Shown: in pieces, positions 44,423 through 58,269 of the stretch | How the letters are laid out: every line of letters begins with the position of its first letter | Numbering within the stretch: the stretch's first letter is position 1 | Origin: Gallionella sp. | GTDB lineage: Bacteria > Pseudomonadota > Gammaproteobacteria > Burkholderiales > Gallionellaceae | Direction: 5' to 3' | DNA length: 64,000 bases | Assembly: GCA_028714075.1 (NCBI GenBank) | Contig: JAQTMZ010000005.1 | Location: forward strand, 1 to 64,000 | Notes under the pieces: generated by a model | What the model was told of the DNA's origin: nothing | Seen by the model: only the letters and a program-made list of their open reading frames with translations | Databases searched by the model: none | Made by a program: the position numbers and the translations under genes

Positions 44423-45337
44423 ATGAGTATGGCACAACAACTTGCTCTCAAAATCGATGTAGACACCTATCGCGGCACGCGCGAAGGCGTGCCGCGTCTG
44501 GTTGAAACATTGCAGCGCTATAACGCGCAGGCCACTTTTTTCTTTTCGCTCGGCCCGGATAACACCGGGCGTGCCATCAAACGCGTGTTTCGTCCCGGCT
44601 TTCTGGGCAAGGTATCGCGCACTTCGGTGCTGGAGCATTACGGTGTCAAGACCCTGCTGTACGGCACGTTGCTGCCCGCGCCGGACATCGGCAAAAAATG
44701 TGCGGCGATCATGCGCAGCGTGCGTGACGCGGGCTTCGAGGTCGGCATCCATTGTTACGACCATATCCGCTGGCAGGATTATGTCGCCGGCAAGGGCGCC
44801 GAGTGGACGCGCCGCGAGTTGCAGCGCGCGGTGGATCGTTACACGGAAATCTTCGGCGAAGCGCCGCACGCGCACGCCGCCGCCGGCTGGCAGACGAACC
44901 GCCACGCGTTGCGCCTGACGCAGCGCATGGGGTTTGACTACAGTTCGGATACGCGCGGCACGCACCCCTTCATTCCGACCTGGCAAGCCGAGATCGTCGC
45001 CTGCCCGCAACTGCCTACCACCCTGCCGACACTGGACGAACTGATGAACCGCGACGGCATCACGCTGGACAACATCGCGCAACACATCCTGCAGCTCACC
45101 GAAAAACCGCCCGCTACCGGCCATGTGTTTACCCTGCACGCCGAACTGGAAGGCGGCAAATGGATGCCGGTATTCGAGCAACTGCTGCAGGGCTGGCAGG
45201 CGCAGGGTTATGTGTTGGCGTCGATGCAGCAATATCTGCAAGGGCTGGATGCCGGCGCGTTGCCGCGCCATGAAGTGGTGATGTGCGAAGTGGAAGGACG
45301 GGTCGGCAAGCTGGCGGTTTCAATGGATAATGCGTAA
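44423..45337 (+). CDS. arnD: Polysaccharide deacetylase, ArnD type
   Basis: LKIDVDTYRGTREGVPRLVETLQRYNAQATFFFSLGPDNTGRAIKR; GIHCYDHIRWQDY. Confidence 0.92.
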   Translation: MSMAQQLALKIDVDTYRGTREGVPRLVETLQRYNAQATFFFSLGPDNTGRAIKRVFRPGFLGKVSRTSVLEHYGVKTLLYGTLLPAPDIGKKCAAIMRSVRDAGFEVGIHCYDHIRWQDYVAGKGAEWTRRELQRAVDRYTEIFGEAPHAHAAAGWQTNRHALRLTQRMGFDYSSDTRGTHPFIPTWQAEIVACPQLPTTLPTLDELMNRDGITLDNIAQHILQLTEKPPATGHVFTLHAELEGGKWMPVFEQLLQGWQAQGYVLASMQQYLQGLDAGALPRHEVVMCEVEGRVGKLAVSMDNA

Positions 45338-45432
45338 ATTGTAAAAAACTGCCCTGTGCATGGCGTGAAGGCACTATGAATGAACTGTTGGCATAAGCAG
45401 CCGGGCGGTATTTTCGAGCGGAAGGATTTGCG

Positions 45433-46623
45433 ATGGCGAGAAAATTGATTACGATCGAGCAGTTAGCCCCAGGTATGTATATTGATGAAATCAAATGCGG
45501 GCTGAGGGAGCGGATGCGGATCGGAGAAACTAAAAATTTCATAATAGAGAGCAAAAATGAAATCGCATTGATTGCAAAACTGGGCATCAAAAGCCTATAC
45601 ATTGACCCGGAAAAAGGGCCGGATGTTTGCGACGAATCTGAAGAGGAGCATGTCAAACCCGAGATTGAATCCCACCGGAAGCAGAGGCCGCTGGAGGAGG
45701 AGCTTCGCGATGCCAGAATTATTTTAAGCAAGGCCAGCACCATCCTGGAAAATTCCATTAACGAAATCCGCTCCGGTGGAAAGATAGCAATGGAGCCGGT
45801 AAAACTGTTGCTTGAGGAAATTTATAGTTCGGTCAATGAAAACAAGGATGCCATTGTCACGGTTTGCCGCAAGAAGAAAAAGGATGGCTATACGCTGGAG
45901 CATTCGGTAAGCCATTGCGCGTTGATGATGGCCTTTGGGCAGACCATGGGGATGGACAAGGATGCGTTGCTCGATGTGGGACTGGGCGGCCTGTTCCATG
46001 ATATTGGAACCATTCGGATCCCCGCTGACATCCTGGAAAAACCGGGAAAGTTGACCCCCGAAGAACTGGATATCGTCAAAAAGCATCCGCTATGGGGAGG
46101 CGAAATAATGATCGATTCGGGTACCTTCCCCGAGAAAGCGATTTCGATAGCCATGGAGCATCACGAGCGGTATGACGGAACCGGTTATCCCTATCAATTG
46201 GCGGGGAATGACATTTCCTTGGTTGGCCAGATGGCAGCCATCGCGGATGTCTATGACGCCAGTATTTCCATTCGCCCCTATGGGGCAGCCGAAGACCCTT
46301 GCCAGGTCATCAAGAACCTTTACCAGGGAGCGGGAAAACTGTTTCACATGGATATGGTTCAGCAGTTCATCAAAACGATCGGGATTTACCCTGTCGGAAC
46401 ATTGGCGCGGCTGGAAAGCGACAAGCTCGGGATCGTTATCAAGCAGAACAAAAACCTGACCCAGCCGGTAGTCAGGATCGTTTATGACCTGAAAACCAAC
46501 TGCTACCTGCCCCCCAGAGATATTGATTTGTCACGCGCCAGCGGCAGAGAGGATAGGGTTGTAGGGGCGGAATCCCCGGATAAATGGAAAATTTATCCGG
46601 GCCGTTTCATGTTCGCCGAGTAG
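45433..46623 (+). CDS. HD-GYP domain phosphodiesterase
   Basis: HSVSHCALMMAFGQ..GLGGLFHDIGTIRIPADILEKPGKLTPEELDIVKKHPLWG..MEHHERYDGTGYPYQLAGNDISLVGQMAAIADVYDA. Confidence 0.95.
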   Translation: MARKLITIEQLAPGMYIDEIKCGLRERMRIGETKNFIIESKNEIALIAKLGIKSLYIDPEKGPDVCDESEEEHVKPEIESHRKQRPLEEELRDARIILSKASTILENSINEIRSGGKIAMEPVKLLLEEIYSSVNENKDAIVTVCRKKKKDGYTLEHSVSHCALMMAFGQTMGMDKDALLDVGLGGLFHDIGTIRIPADILEKPGKLTPEELDIVKKHPLWGGEIMIDSGTFPEKAISIAMEHHERYDGTGYPYQLAGNDISLVGQMAAIADVYDASISIRPYGAAEDPCQVIKNLYQGAGKLFHMDMVQQFIKTIGIYPVGTLARLESDKLGIVIKQNKNLTQPVVRIVYDLKTNCYLPPRDIDLSRASGREDRVVGAESPDKWKIYPGRFMFAE

Positions 46624-46789
46624 CGTGGTGCCAAGGGTCTGTGATATTTGGCAGCGCTGTTTGCTGTTGTCCGTCTTGCCTTGAATGCAACTTGAAAAAA
46701 ACCGCCCCGGATTTGCCGTTTATCAGCCGGCTTGAGATAATCTGCGCATAGCATTTTCACGTTGCCTGCGTATTTTTGGTGTTCAGAAT

Positions 46790-50792
<4,003 letters not shown>

Positions 50793-50795
50793 TCT

Positions 50796-51347
50796 ATGAG
50801 TATTTCGGCTCAGCGCTCCCGCGATATACTGCAACAGGCCGAATTGCTGTATTCGGATGGGCAGGTGCAGGCCGCCTTGCAGCGTGTCGCACAACAGATT
50901 AATGCTGCTTTGGCGGACACGCATCCGCTGGTGCTGTCGGTAATGGGTGGCGCGGTGGTCTTTACCGGGCAGTTATTGCCGTTGCTCGACTTTCCGCTGG
51001 ATTTTGATTATGTGCATGTGTCGCGTTATGGTGATGCGCGGCAGGGCGGGCAGATGCACTGGAAAGTCGAGCCGCGAGAAAATGTCCGCGATCGCGTAGT
51101 ATTGGTGCTGGATGATGTTCTCGATGAGGGGCATACGTTGGCGGCATTGCACCAGCGCGTGATGAAACTCGGCGCAAGAAAAGTTTACAGTGCGGTGTTT
51201 GCCGACAAGCAGCACGGCAAACCCAAGCCGATCCATGCCGATTTTGTCGGCGTGGAATTGCCGAACCGCTTTGTGTTTGGCTACGGCATGGATGTCGAAG
51301 GGGCGTGGCGCAATTTGCCTGCCATATACGCAGTAAAGGGAAAATAA
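50796..51347 (+). CDS. hpt: Hypoxanthine-guanine phosphoribosyltransferase
   Basis: SVMGGAVVFTGQLLPLLDFPLDFDYVHVSRYG; RDRVVLVLDDVLDEGHTL. Confidence 0.94.
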   Translation: MSISAQRSRDILQQAELLYSDGQVQAALQRVAQQINAALADTHPLVLSVMGGAVVFTGQLLPLLDFPLDFDYVHVSRYGDARQGGQMHWKVEPRENVRDRVVLVLDDVLDEGHTLAALHQRVMKLGARKVYSAVFADKQHGKPKPIHADFVGVELPNRFVFGYGMDVEGAWRNLPAIYAVKGK

Positions 51348-51349
51348 CT

Positions 51350-52096
51350 ATGTTGGCAATTATTGGTGGTCATGGACTGACCGAACTGGCAAATCTGGAA
51401 ATTACCCACCGGCAGGTAATGCGCACGCCTTATGGCGAACCGTCCGGTGCCTTCCTGTTTGGCACACTGAATCAGCAGGAGGTGATTTTTATGGCGCGCC
51501 ATGGCTATGGGCATACCATCCCGCCGCACTTGGTGAATTATCGTGCCAACCTGTGGGCGTTGCGCGAACAGGGTGTGAGCAAGGTCGTTTCGATTTCGAC
51601 GGTGGGCGGCATCCGCACCGATTTGACTCCCGGCACCCTTGTCGTGCCGGATCAGATCATCGACTACACCCACGGGCGCGATGCCACTTTTTACGATACG
51701 CGCGACGCGATCTATACCAACGCCAATTTCACATTGCCCTATTGCCCGCAATTGCGCGCGCATATTTTGCGCAGCGCGAGCATTGCGCAGCAGCCCTGCC
51801 TGGATGGCGGCGTATATGCCGCAACGCAAGGGCCGCGCCTGGACAGCATCGCGGAAATCAACCGCTACGAGCGTGACGGTGCGGACATGGTCGGCATGAC
51901 CGGCATGCCGGAAACCACGCTGGCGATGGAACTGGATCTTAATTACGCCATCATCGCCGTCGTCGTGAATTATGCGGCCGGGCGCGGCGACAACAAGCAG
52001 GGCATCAACATGGAGCGGGTCAACGCTACCGCGAATGCGGCGATGGAGCAGGTGCGCGGCATCCTCGAATGCGTGGTGGGTCGTAATGGCGATTAG
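51350..52096 (+). CDS. S-methyl-5'-thioadenosine/thioinosine phosphorylase
   Basis: [73 protein letters not shown]. Confidence 0.93.
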   Translation: MLAIIGGHGLTELANLEITHRQVMRTPYGEPSGAFLFGTLNQQEVIFMARHGYGHTIPPHLVNYRANLWALREQGVSKVVSISTVGGIRTDLTPGTLVVPDQIIDYTHGRDATFYDTRDAIYTNANFTLPYCPQLRAHILRSASIAQQPCLDGGVYAATQGPRLDSIAEINRYERDGADMVGMTGMPETTLAMELDLNYAIIAVVVNYAAGRGDNKQGINMERVNATANAAMEQVRGILECVVGRNGD

Positions 52097-52610
52097 ACCG
52101 GTGCTGCGCATGGGTGATGCGCGGCTGTTGCAGTGTGCCGGGTTGGTCGGCAGCTTCGGTAGCGACGAGCTGCACAAGCTGTTGGTGGATATGCGCGATA
52201 CCATGCAAGCTCTGGAGGGCGTGGGTTTGGCCGCACCGCAACTCGGCGTTGGCCTGCGTGTCGTTATTTTTGGAGTGCAAAAGAGCTCGCGTTATCCGGA
52301 TGCGGAAACCGTGCCGGAAACCGTGCTTATCAACCCTGTCATTACGCCGCTGGACGATCAGACCGAACAGGCGTGGGAAGGATGTTTGAGCTTGCCCGGA
52401 CTGCGCGGGCTGGTGCCGCGCTTCCAGAATATCCGCTATCAAGGCTATGACGAAAACGGCACGCCGATAGACCGGACGGTAAGCGGGTTTCATGCCCGCG
52501 TGGTGCAACATGAATGCGACCATCTGGACGGAATGCTGTATCCGGCACGCATCCAGGACATCACCCAATTCGGTTACACGGAAGAGTTGTTTTCGGAGAG
52601 TGAGGCGTAG
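52086..52610 (+). CDS. def: Peptide deformylase
   Basis: [46 protein letters not shown]. Confidence 0.96.
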   Translation: MAIRPVLRMGDARLLQCAGLVGSFGSDELHKLLVDMRDTMQALEGVGLAAPQLGVGLRVVIFGVQKSSRYPDAETVPETVLINPVITPLDDQTEQAWEGCLSLPGLRGLVPRFQNIRYQGYDENGTPIDRTVSGFHARVVQHECDHLDGMLYPARIQDITQFGYTEELFSESEA

Positions 52611-52695
52611 GACGGTTGATTATTGCAGTAGACAGTAACCGTATTTTTTCTGCTGCCTGAGAGTGGTAATGCTCCTGTAAATATCGGGAGCCATT

Positions 52696-53031
52696 TTGAA
52701 GCGATCTCATTATGAGGTGACGGTAATGCTTGACTCAGGCGAAATAGACTACAAGCGCAAAGATACCCGCGAAACAATCCTTTCCAAGGCGAAAATATTG
52801 GTTGACGGAGATTGGCATGACTGCAGGATATTGAACATTTCTACCGGTGGCGCGAAATTGCAAATAGGCCACCACATTAGCCATGGAATCGCAGTTGCCT
52901 TGCAAATCGGCGACTTTGGCCAGTTCGGCGCGACGGTTGCCTGGCAGCAGAGCGGGGAGGTCGGAGTGAAATTTACCCATGATGCAATAGAAATAGCCGG
53001 GGTGATAATGGGATTGGCTTCATACGGGTAA
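52696..53031 (+). CDS. PilZ domain protein
   Basis: YKRKDTRETILSKAKILVDGDWHDCRILNISTGGAKLQIG. Confidence 0.85.
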   Translation: MKRSHYEVTVMLDSGEIDYKRKDTRETILSKAKILVDGDWHDCRILNISTGGAKLQIGHHISHGIAVALQIGDFGQFGATVAWQQSGEVGVKFTHDAIEIAGVIMGLASYG

Positions 53032-53162
53032 ATCCTGGTTTGATCTGACAACTTGTGGACTTGACGGCTGCAACCGTCGTACCAGCCCGATTTGTCCGAA
53101 AAATGATGCGCGACTTTCGTTTGAAGCCCCTCAAGCTTTCGGATACAATGCGCGTCCTTTAT

Positions 53163-53239
53163 AGGCGCGTAGCTCAGCTGGTTAGAGCACTTGGTCGACA
53201 TCCAAGGGGTCGTTGGTTCGAGTCCAATCGTGCCTACCA
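53163..53239 (+). tRNA. tRNA-Val (GAC), encoded CCA
   Basis: AGGCGCG/CGTGCCT acceptor, AGCTCAGCTGGTTAGAGC D arm, CTTGG-TCGACAT-CCAAG anticodon arm, GGTTCGAGTCC T arm, A-CCA. Confidence 0.95.
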
Positions 53240-53247
53240 ATAAAGTC

Positions 53248-53286
53248 AATGGCTTACAGCTTAACTGTTGTGAGCCATTTTATTTT
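53248..53286 (+). terminator. Rho-independent terminator after tRNA-Val
   Basis: AATGGCTTACAGC-ttaact-GTTGTGAGCCATTttatttt. Confidence 0.7.
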
Positions 53287-53295
53287 CTGCTGTTT

Positions 53296-53320
53296 AGGGG
53301 TAAACCCAGGGGTAAACCAA
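53296..53320. repeat. Candidate integrase arm repeats GGGGTAAACC x2
   Basis: aggggtaaacccaggggtaaacc; same orientation relative to the RNA gene as GGGGGTAA repeats at the ssrA element. Confidence 0.5.
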
Positions 53321-53658
53321 AAAATTCCTAGGCACTTAAAACGGCATCAGTAATTCCAGAAAATAATAACCACAATTATTCTCTGTAAGCTGCGCCACAC
53401 ATGGGGGTGGTTTCGGACAGTCGCCTGCTGGTACTTCGTACACTGTCGGACAGTCTGACTTACGATTAAAGGCAATAAATTTTCCGGTAGTAAACTTTAT
53501 GAGTGATGCATTTAAGCTATAACCGTGCCATGATCAGCAGCAAGATTCAACGTCACTTGTCAGTGTGGCGCAGCCAAAGTTGTGTTAACATTTTTACAAT
53601 TTGTGCATAATTCGCAGCATTGCTCCGTCTATTCACTGACAAATACTTCGCAGGGAAC

Positions 53659-55458
53659 ATGATGTACCAAAGGAATCGTAGTGCCCCGAGAAAAGCTCAG
53701 ATAGAGGATAAATCTAATCCCATAAAAAGCCCACACTCGCTTCAGGCATACTATAAATTAGAGGATGCTGTCAATTTTGCAAAAATCAAAAAACCCAATG
53801 TACCATTAACATCTGAAACTATAGTGCATTATGCAGCTGCGGAATTAATTCAACTGTTTACGCCCGTTCAAAGTACATTACGTCTGGTTCTTATTGATAA
53901 AGGTAAAGTATTCACCGGTTTCGCATCTTCATTAAATGATCGCCCTACCAATTCCCCTGATATGTTGGTTTTGGATAAGAATGATTGCATTGAAATTGAA
54001 GTAAAAGGCAAAACTGAGCAAAGTGATTTCCAAACTGGCTATACGTATTTCAAAGGCACGCTTCATGAGACTCACATCGCTGGTAGCGGATGGGCATGGC
54101 GAACTATTTGTGATCCGCATCGTCAGATGGATGCCGCTGAAGGCGGAGACGGATCACCGGCCCATAAAAAGCCTTTGAGCCACATGGGTATGAATCGCAG
54201 GTCGATATCTGCCCCGCTTGATCTGTCCCTTGAAATGGAGGGTTTTAACAGTCAGGGGCAGATTGTTAAACATTATCCCAAAACATTTGAACTAAACAAA
54301 AAAAATATATTAATTTCTAGAGATGCACTGAATTGGCTAATTCAGCAAATTGACGACGAAATTAAACGCAATGATGCCAACAATAATCAGCAAAATTTGT
54401 CGAAAATCATAAGCAGTGACTCTGTAAATGTATTAGGTAATACAGGGCAAAATCATGGCAGTGAAGCACATAATCCAACGCTGACGACATCCTCTGAGTC
54501 TCAGAATAACGAAATACATGAGACCGCCAAAGCTAATGCAGATCATTTTGCAGTAATAGGTAAAGTTAAAACTGTTCAGGTTGAAATTAGAACAAAGCTA
54601 GGTCGCAAGAATGTCACAATTTGCAAATATCTGCCACAACAGCAAAGGCCCCCTGTGCTTAACGAGTTCGAAATACCAGAGCAGACAAAAGTTATGCTAG
54701 TAGGTAAGAGTTACCGTTCATTGGCTGAAGCAGCTGAAATTACTAAGCGTACAGAAGATAAATTACTGGAATTGGGAGGGACGGGTGACCTGGGTTTTAT
54801 CACGCCCGTTCCAAATGGAATATATCTGCATCCGGTTGATGAAAAAACAATGTCATGGAACACAAAACCAAAAAATGTTCCCAAGTTTTTGGTTTTGGAT
54901 AAGTTGGATTGCAAGGAAATTGTAATTAACGACGTATATAAGCAAAAAAATTTCAAAAATGGCTGTGACCTTTGCTCAGGCAAAGCCATACACGCCTATC
55001 TGGATGAATCAAATAGTGAAAGCGCCTGTGTATGGCGAACGTTCAGTCACCTAGCCAAAGACAGAGACATTGTAATAACCCGTGATCGTGTCTACATAAA
55101 GCACTCTGATTTGACTCAGTTAATTGAGACTAAGGGCAAATCAGATCACCATGAAACAAAATCTGAAGGTAATGATGCTGCAAATGAACAGCAGAAAAAG
55201 AAAGGTGGGGATGAAAGCCATTCAGAATCCTCAGGGAAAAGTACCGGCCTCTCCAGAGGCTTCTATACCATGAAAGAAGTCATGGGTCTGACAAAATACT
55301 CAAGATCAACAATCAATGAAAAAACCAAGGTAGGCCATGACCACTACGCCCCGGACTTTCCCAGAAAAATCCATTTGTCGGACAAGCCGAGTGGTAAGGT
55401 GGGATTTGATGTGACAGAGGTGGATGCTTGGATTGAAACGCGCAAGAGCAAAAGGTGA
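53659..55458 (+). CDS. Protein with two copies of an unassigned domain and a C-terminal AlpA-like HTH
   Basis: LVLDKNDCIEIEVKGKTEQSDFQTGYTYFKG..WAWRTICD..NILISRDALNWLIQQI paralleled by LVLDKLDCKEIVINDVYKQKNFKNGCDLCSG..CVWRTFSH..DIVITRDRVYIKHSDLTQLIE; C-term FYTMKEVMGLTKYSRSTINEKTK. Confidence 0.75.
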   Translation: MMYQRNRSAPRKAQIEDKSNPIKSPHSLQAYYKLEDAVNFAKIKKPNVPLTSETIVHYAAAELIQLFTPVQSTLRLVLIDKGKVFTGFASSLNDRPTNSPDMLVLDKNDCIEIEVKGKTEQSDFQTGYTYFKGTLHETHIAGSGWAWRTICDPHRQMDAAEGGDGSPAHKKPLSHMGMNRRSISAPLDLSLEMEGFNSQGQIVKHYPKTFELNKKNILISRDALNWLIQQIDDEIKRNDANNNQQNLSKIISSDSVNVLGNTGQNHGSEAHNPTLTTSSESQNNEIHETAKANADHFAVIGKVKTVQVEIRTKLGRKNVTICKYLPQQQRPPVLNEFEIPEQTKVMLVGKSYRSLAEAAEITKRTEDKLLELGGTGDLGFITPVPNGIYLHPVDEKTMSWNTKPKNVPKFLVLDKLDCKEIVINDVYKQKNFKNGCDLCSGKAIHAYLDESNSESACVWRTFSHLAKDRDIVITRDRVYIKHSDLTQLIETKGKSDHHETKSEGNDAANEQQKKKGGDESHSESSGKSTGLSRGFYTMKEVMGLTKYSRSTINEKTKVGHDHYAPDFPRKIHLSDKPSGKVGFDVTEVDAWIETRKSKR

Positions 55459-55519
55459 CTCTAACCTTGATGGAGTTGCCGCACAGTTTATGCTGCAACC
55501 AATACCTTAACGGTACTAC

Positions 55520-55981
55520 GAGCCTATTTCAGTAGGCCAGTTGCGCGCCAAGTGATGATGCCGCAGGCGAGATGCAACGCGGACAAGTATTCTCCGAAAG
55601 CGGTTCGTCCAGCTATGAGTGCGCTCCACCCACGGCGTGCCTTGAAACCGGCTTCTTGCTTGATGGCCTTGGCCTCTTCGCCGCGAGCGCGGATGTGCGC
55701 CGTAAAGCCGAATTTCTGGACGATTTCACGAACCTCGTCGAAATCGTACCCCTTGTCGAGGCACAACCCTTGAGGCGTGTCCGCTGTCGGCAACGGGCGC
55801 AGCAAAAACAGGATCGCGTTCATCGCGTTTCGAGCCGTTGCTACCGGCACGCAAGCCGCACCCACACTTCGTCTGTCAGACGCCATCATCATCTTTCGTT
55901 ACCAGTCCCATTTCAGCCCCCCTTTTCAGTGTTTTGATGGGATGGTTATCGGCAAAAATTGCCGCCTACTGAAATAGGCTC
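55520..55981 (-). mobile_element. Internally deleted IS5-family element with both terminal inverted repeats
   Basis: IRs GAGCCTATTTCAGTAGG (55520-55536) / CCTACTGAAATAGGCTC (55965-55981), exact complements. Confidence 0.88.
55524..55892 (-). pseudogene. IS5-family transposase remnant
   Basis: LCLDKGYDFDEVREIVQKFGFTAHIRARGEEAKAIKQEAGFKARRGW..LHLACGIITWRATGLLK: C-terminal part only. Confidence 0.85.
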
Positions 55982-56028
55982 TAAGTCGCTGTCAATGGTG
56001 TGTGATAGCAAAATGGATTGTACCGAGA

Positions 56029-56155
56029 CTGTCCGAAGTTGTGTGAGTGTCCGCAACGCTTGGTCAATGATTGTCCGAAGAGGTGCGAAATATATGCAGA
56101 AGGCTGTCCGATAGTGACCGAAAAGTCCGTCGACTATTGTCCAATAGTGTACGAA
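56029..56155. repeat. Cluster of TGTCCGA-type motifs (possible iterons)
   Basis: gactgtccgaag, agtgtccgcaac, attgtccgaaga, ggctgtccgata, aaagtccgtcg, attgtccaata. Confidence 0.55.
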
Positions 56156-56456
56156 AATTGAGAATTAGGTTGATTGGGCTGTTTAATAATATTTACGCAA
56201 CTATTTGTTTGTGAACAAATATCCATAAATTACAAATACTGCAATTTGTGAGAACCCATACCGCAATCTCGCCCTTGTACGCGTGTATCGGGCCGTTTCA
56301 TCGAGGCTCATGCAGATGGATGCTTGATCGGTTCAACCAAGTATGGGAGCCTATCAAGGCAATCCACCTTCTGGAATCGCTGTACAAGCAGGCTCAATGT
56401 TGCTAACCAGTGCATCAAGGTTCAAGGGACTCTTCACTTGCTGTTTAAATCGTCAG

Positions 56457-57623
56457 TCAAGCTTTCATTTTTTTGTGCCTACTAGGCCCGTACCCCTTTC
56501 CGCAGAGCCTATGCTTGCCATTGCATAGCTTAGTGGTCAACAACACCTGATCCGGCTTCAGCATGTACCCAACTATCGTATTCAGCAAGATGTTACGCTT
56601 GTCGATGTCTAAATCGTCGGCAGGGTCATCATGTATTCGACCGATCTTACCGATCCCACATTGACCGTTAACCTCGAATCTTTTTTTGTTTTCAGGCGTG
56701 TTTCCGTTATAAAAGCGTCCCCGTCCCTTGGTGACCACCTCAGACCAATAGGTGCCATATTTGTTTGCCCAAAACTCCTCATTCTGGACGGCAGCACTAT
56801 CGAGCAGAAACAGCATGTGAAAGTGCAATTTTTTTAATGGAGTAAATTCGATTTTCCAGAGGTATCCTTCCAGATTCTCTGACAGCTCCTTGTTGCGCCT
56901 CATGTTGTAGAGGAAGTGAGCCAAATCCTTTCTCGCTTCCTCAACGGTTATGCAGTTAGCGTGTTGAGACAGATAATATAAATCAACTCGTAACACCAAT
57001 AATCTGCGAGCAAATAATTTTTTTATGAATTCAACTGCGCTCTTAAAATTACGAGCCGCATTGTATTGTCGGCTATAAATCTTTCTATCGAACTCTGCGG
57101 TACGTGATTCAATGCGGATCAAATTGAGCAAATCGTTAAAGAGTTCAAATTGCCTCTTAGGTTTATCGCTACGTTTGGTAGTGTAAGCAAGAGGATCGGT
57201 AAACCATTCTCTGCCAAGCCCAAATTCAAAGCAGCAGTTGAAAAACAGTTCTACATTAGGACTGTAAGCATATTCAGGAGAGTAATGCTCAAATAGTTTG
57301 ATGACAGAGGTGAAGTATCTAGCAAGATTAAATTTTTTTAATTCATTTTTTGCTGGTTTTAAGTCGTCTTTCTCAATCAGTTCTTCAGCCATTCGGAATG
57401 CTGGAGTATCGCTTTGTAAAACACGATCCACAAACGTTTCAATGGAAATAAGGCCATCGATGAAGCCACGATAAGCCTGGTCAATTACCGATGTAATATG
57501 CCCATCAATATCCGTTATCGTGTATGTGGAATCTTCAGCCTTCCACTGGTACATTTCCTGTATTGTTAATTCGGTGCTATGTGCCTTGCCATTCATTTTG
57601 GTTATCCTCTGCGGTTGACTCAC
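56457..57623 (-). CDS. Inovirus Gp2-like / YagK-YfjJ C-terminal domain protein
   Basis: LLVLRVDLYYLSQHANCITVEEARKDLAHFLYNMRRNKELSENLEGYLWKIEFTPLKKLHFHMLFLLDSAAVQNEEFWANKYGTYWSEVVTKGRGRFYNGN. Confidence 0.78.
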   Translation of the reverse strand: MSQPQRITKMNGKAHSTELTIQEMYQWKAEDSTYTITDIDGHITSVIDQAYRGFIDGLISIETFVDRVLQSDTPAFRMAEELIEKDDLKPAKNELKKFNLARYFTSVIKLFEHYSPEYAYSPNVELFFNCCFEFGLGREWFTDPLAYTTKRSDKPKRQFELFNDLLNLIRIESRTAEFDRKIYSRQYNAARNFKSAVEFIKKLFARRLLVLRVDLYYLSQHANCITVEEARKDLAHFLYNMRRNKELSENLEGYLWKIEFTPLKKLHFHMLFLLDSAAVQNEEFWANKYGTYWSEVVTKGRGRFYNGNTPENKKRFEVNGQCGIGKIGRIHDDPADDLDIDKRNILLNTIVGYMLKPDQVLLTTKLCNGKHRLCGKGYGPSRHKKMKA

Positions 57624-58204
57624 AGGGTATGGATAACCAGTTTATTTTTACTACGTTAAGGATATTAATTTGAATGGCTACAGGACTAGGATAGATAACC
57701 AGAATGGATAACTAGAAATTAGATTGGGAAATTAATTGAATATATTAACCAAGATTTTATTGAAGAAAATTAATAGTTAATTCACTAATCAAAATTTGAT
57801 ATGTGTTATTGATTGGTATCTTGATTAGTGCTGGCCATACCAAGTTATGCGGAAATATGTGTTATTTCAATGTTTGATCTCATCACAATTGATACTGGGC
57901 AGTTCAAACTGTTGTATTGTCCATGCCAACGTCACGCACAAGAAAATCAAGCAAAAGCCACCTAACTAGCTACAATTAGTATTATCACTAGTCAGTTTTA
58001 CGCTGATTTTCGCTTGCAACCGCCCGGTTCTCGGCCTAAGCGGACTTTTCAGGACGTCCAAAATTACTTTCGTTTTATACGCCAGAGCAGCCGTAATGGA
58101 GCGTTGGTTGCGTCCGCTTTTGCTGTTAGTTATTATGCGGACAGAAATTTTTAACCCTTGGAAGATAAATGAAAATATGCGTATCGCCTACGATTGTGTG
58201 GTTA

Positions 58205-58236
58205 TTACTATACGGACAGGCCTGTCCGTATAGTAA
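58205..58236. promoter_or_regulatory. 32-bp perfect palindrome
   Basis: TTACTATACGGACAGG|CCTGTCCGTATAGTAA. Confidence 0.9.
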
Positions 58237-58269
58237 CTGTTGGGGCTCTTAGTCCCACGCTGCGAAACA

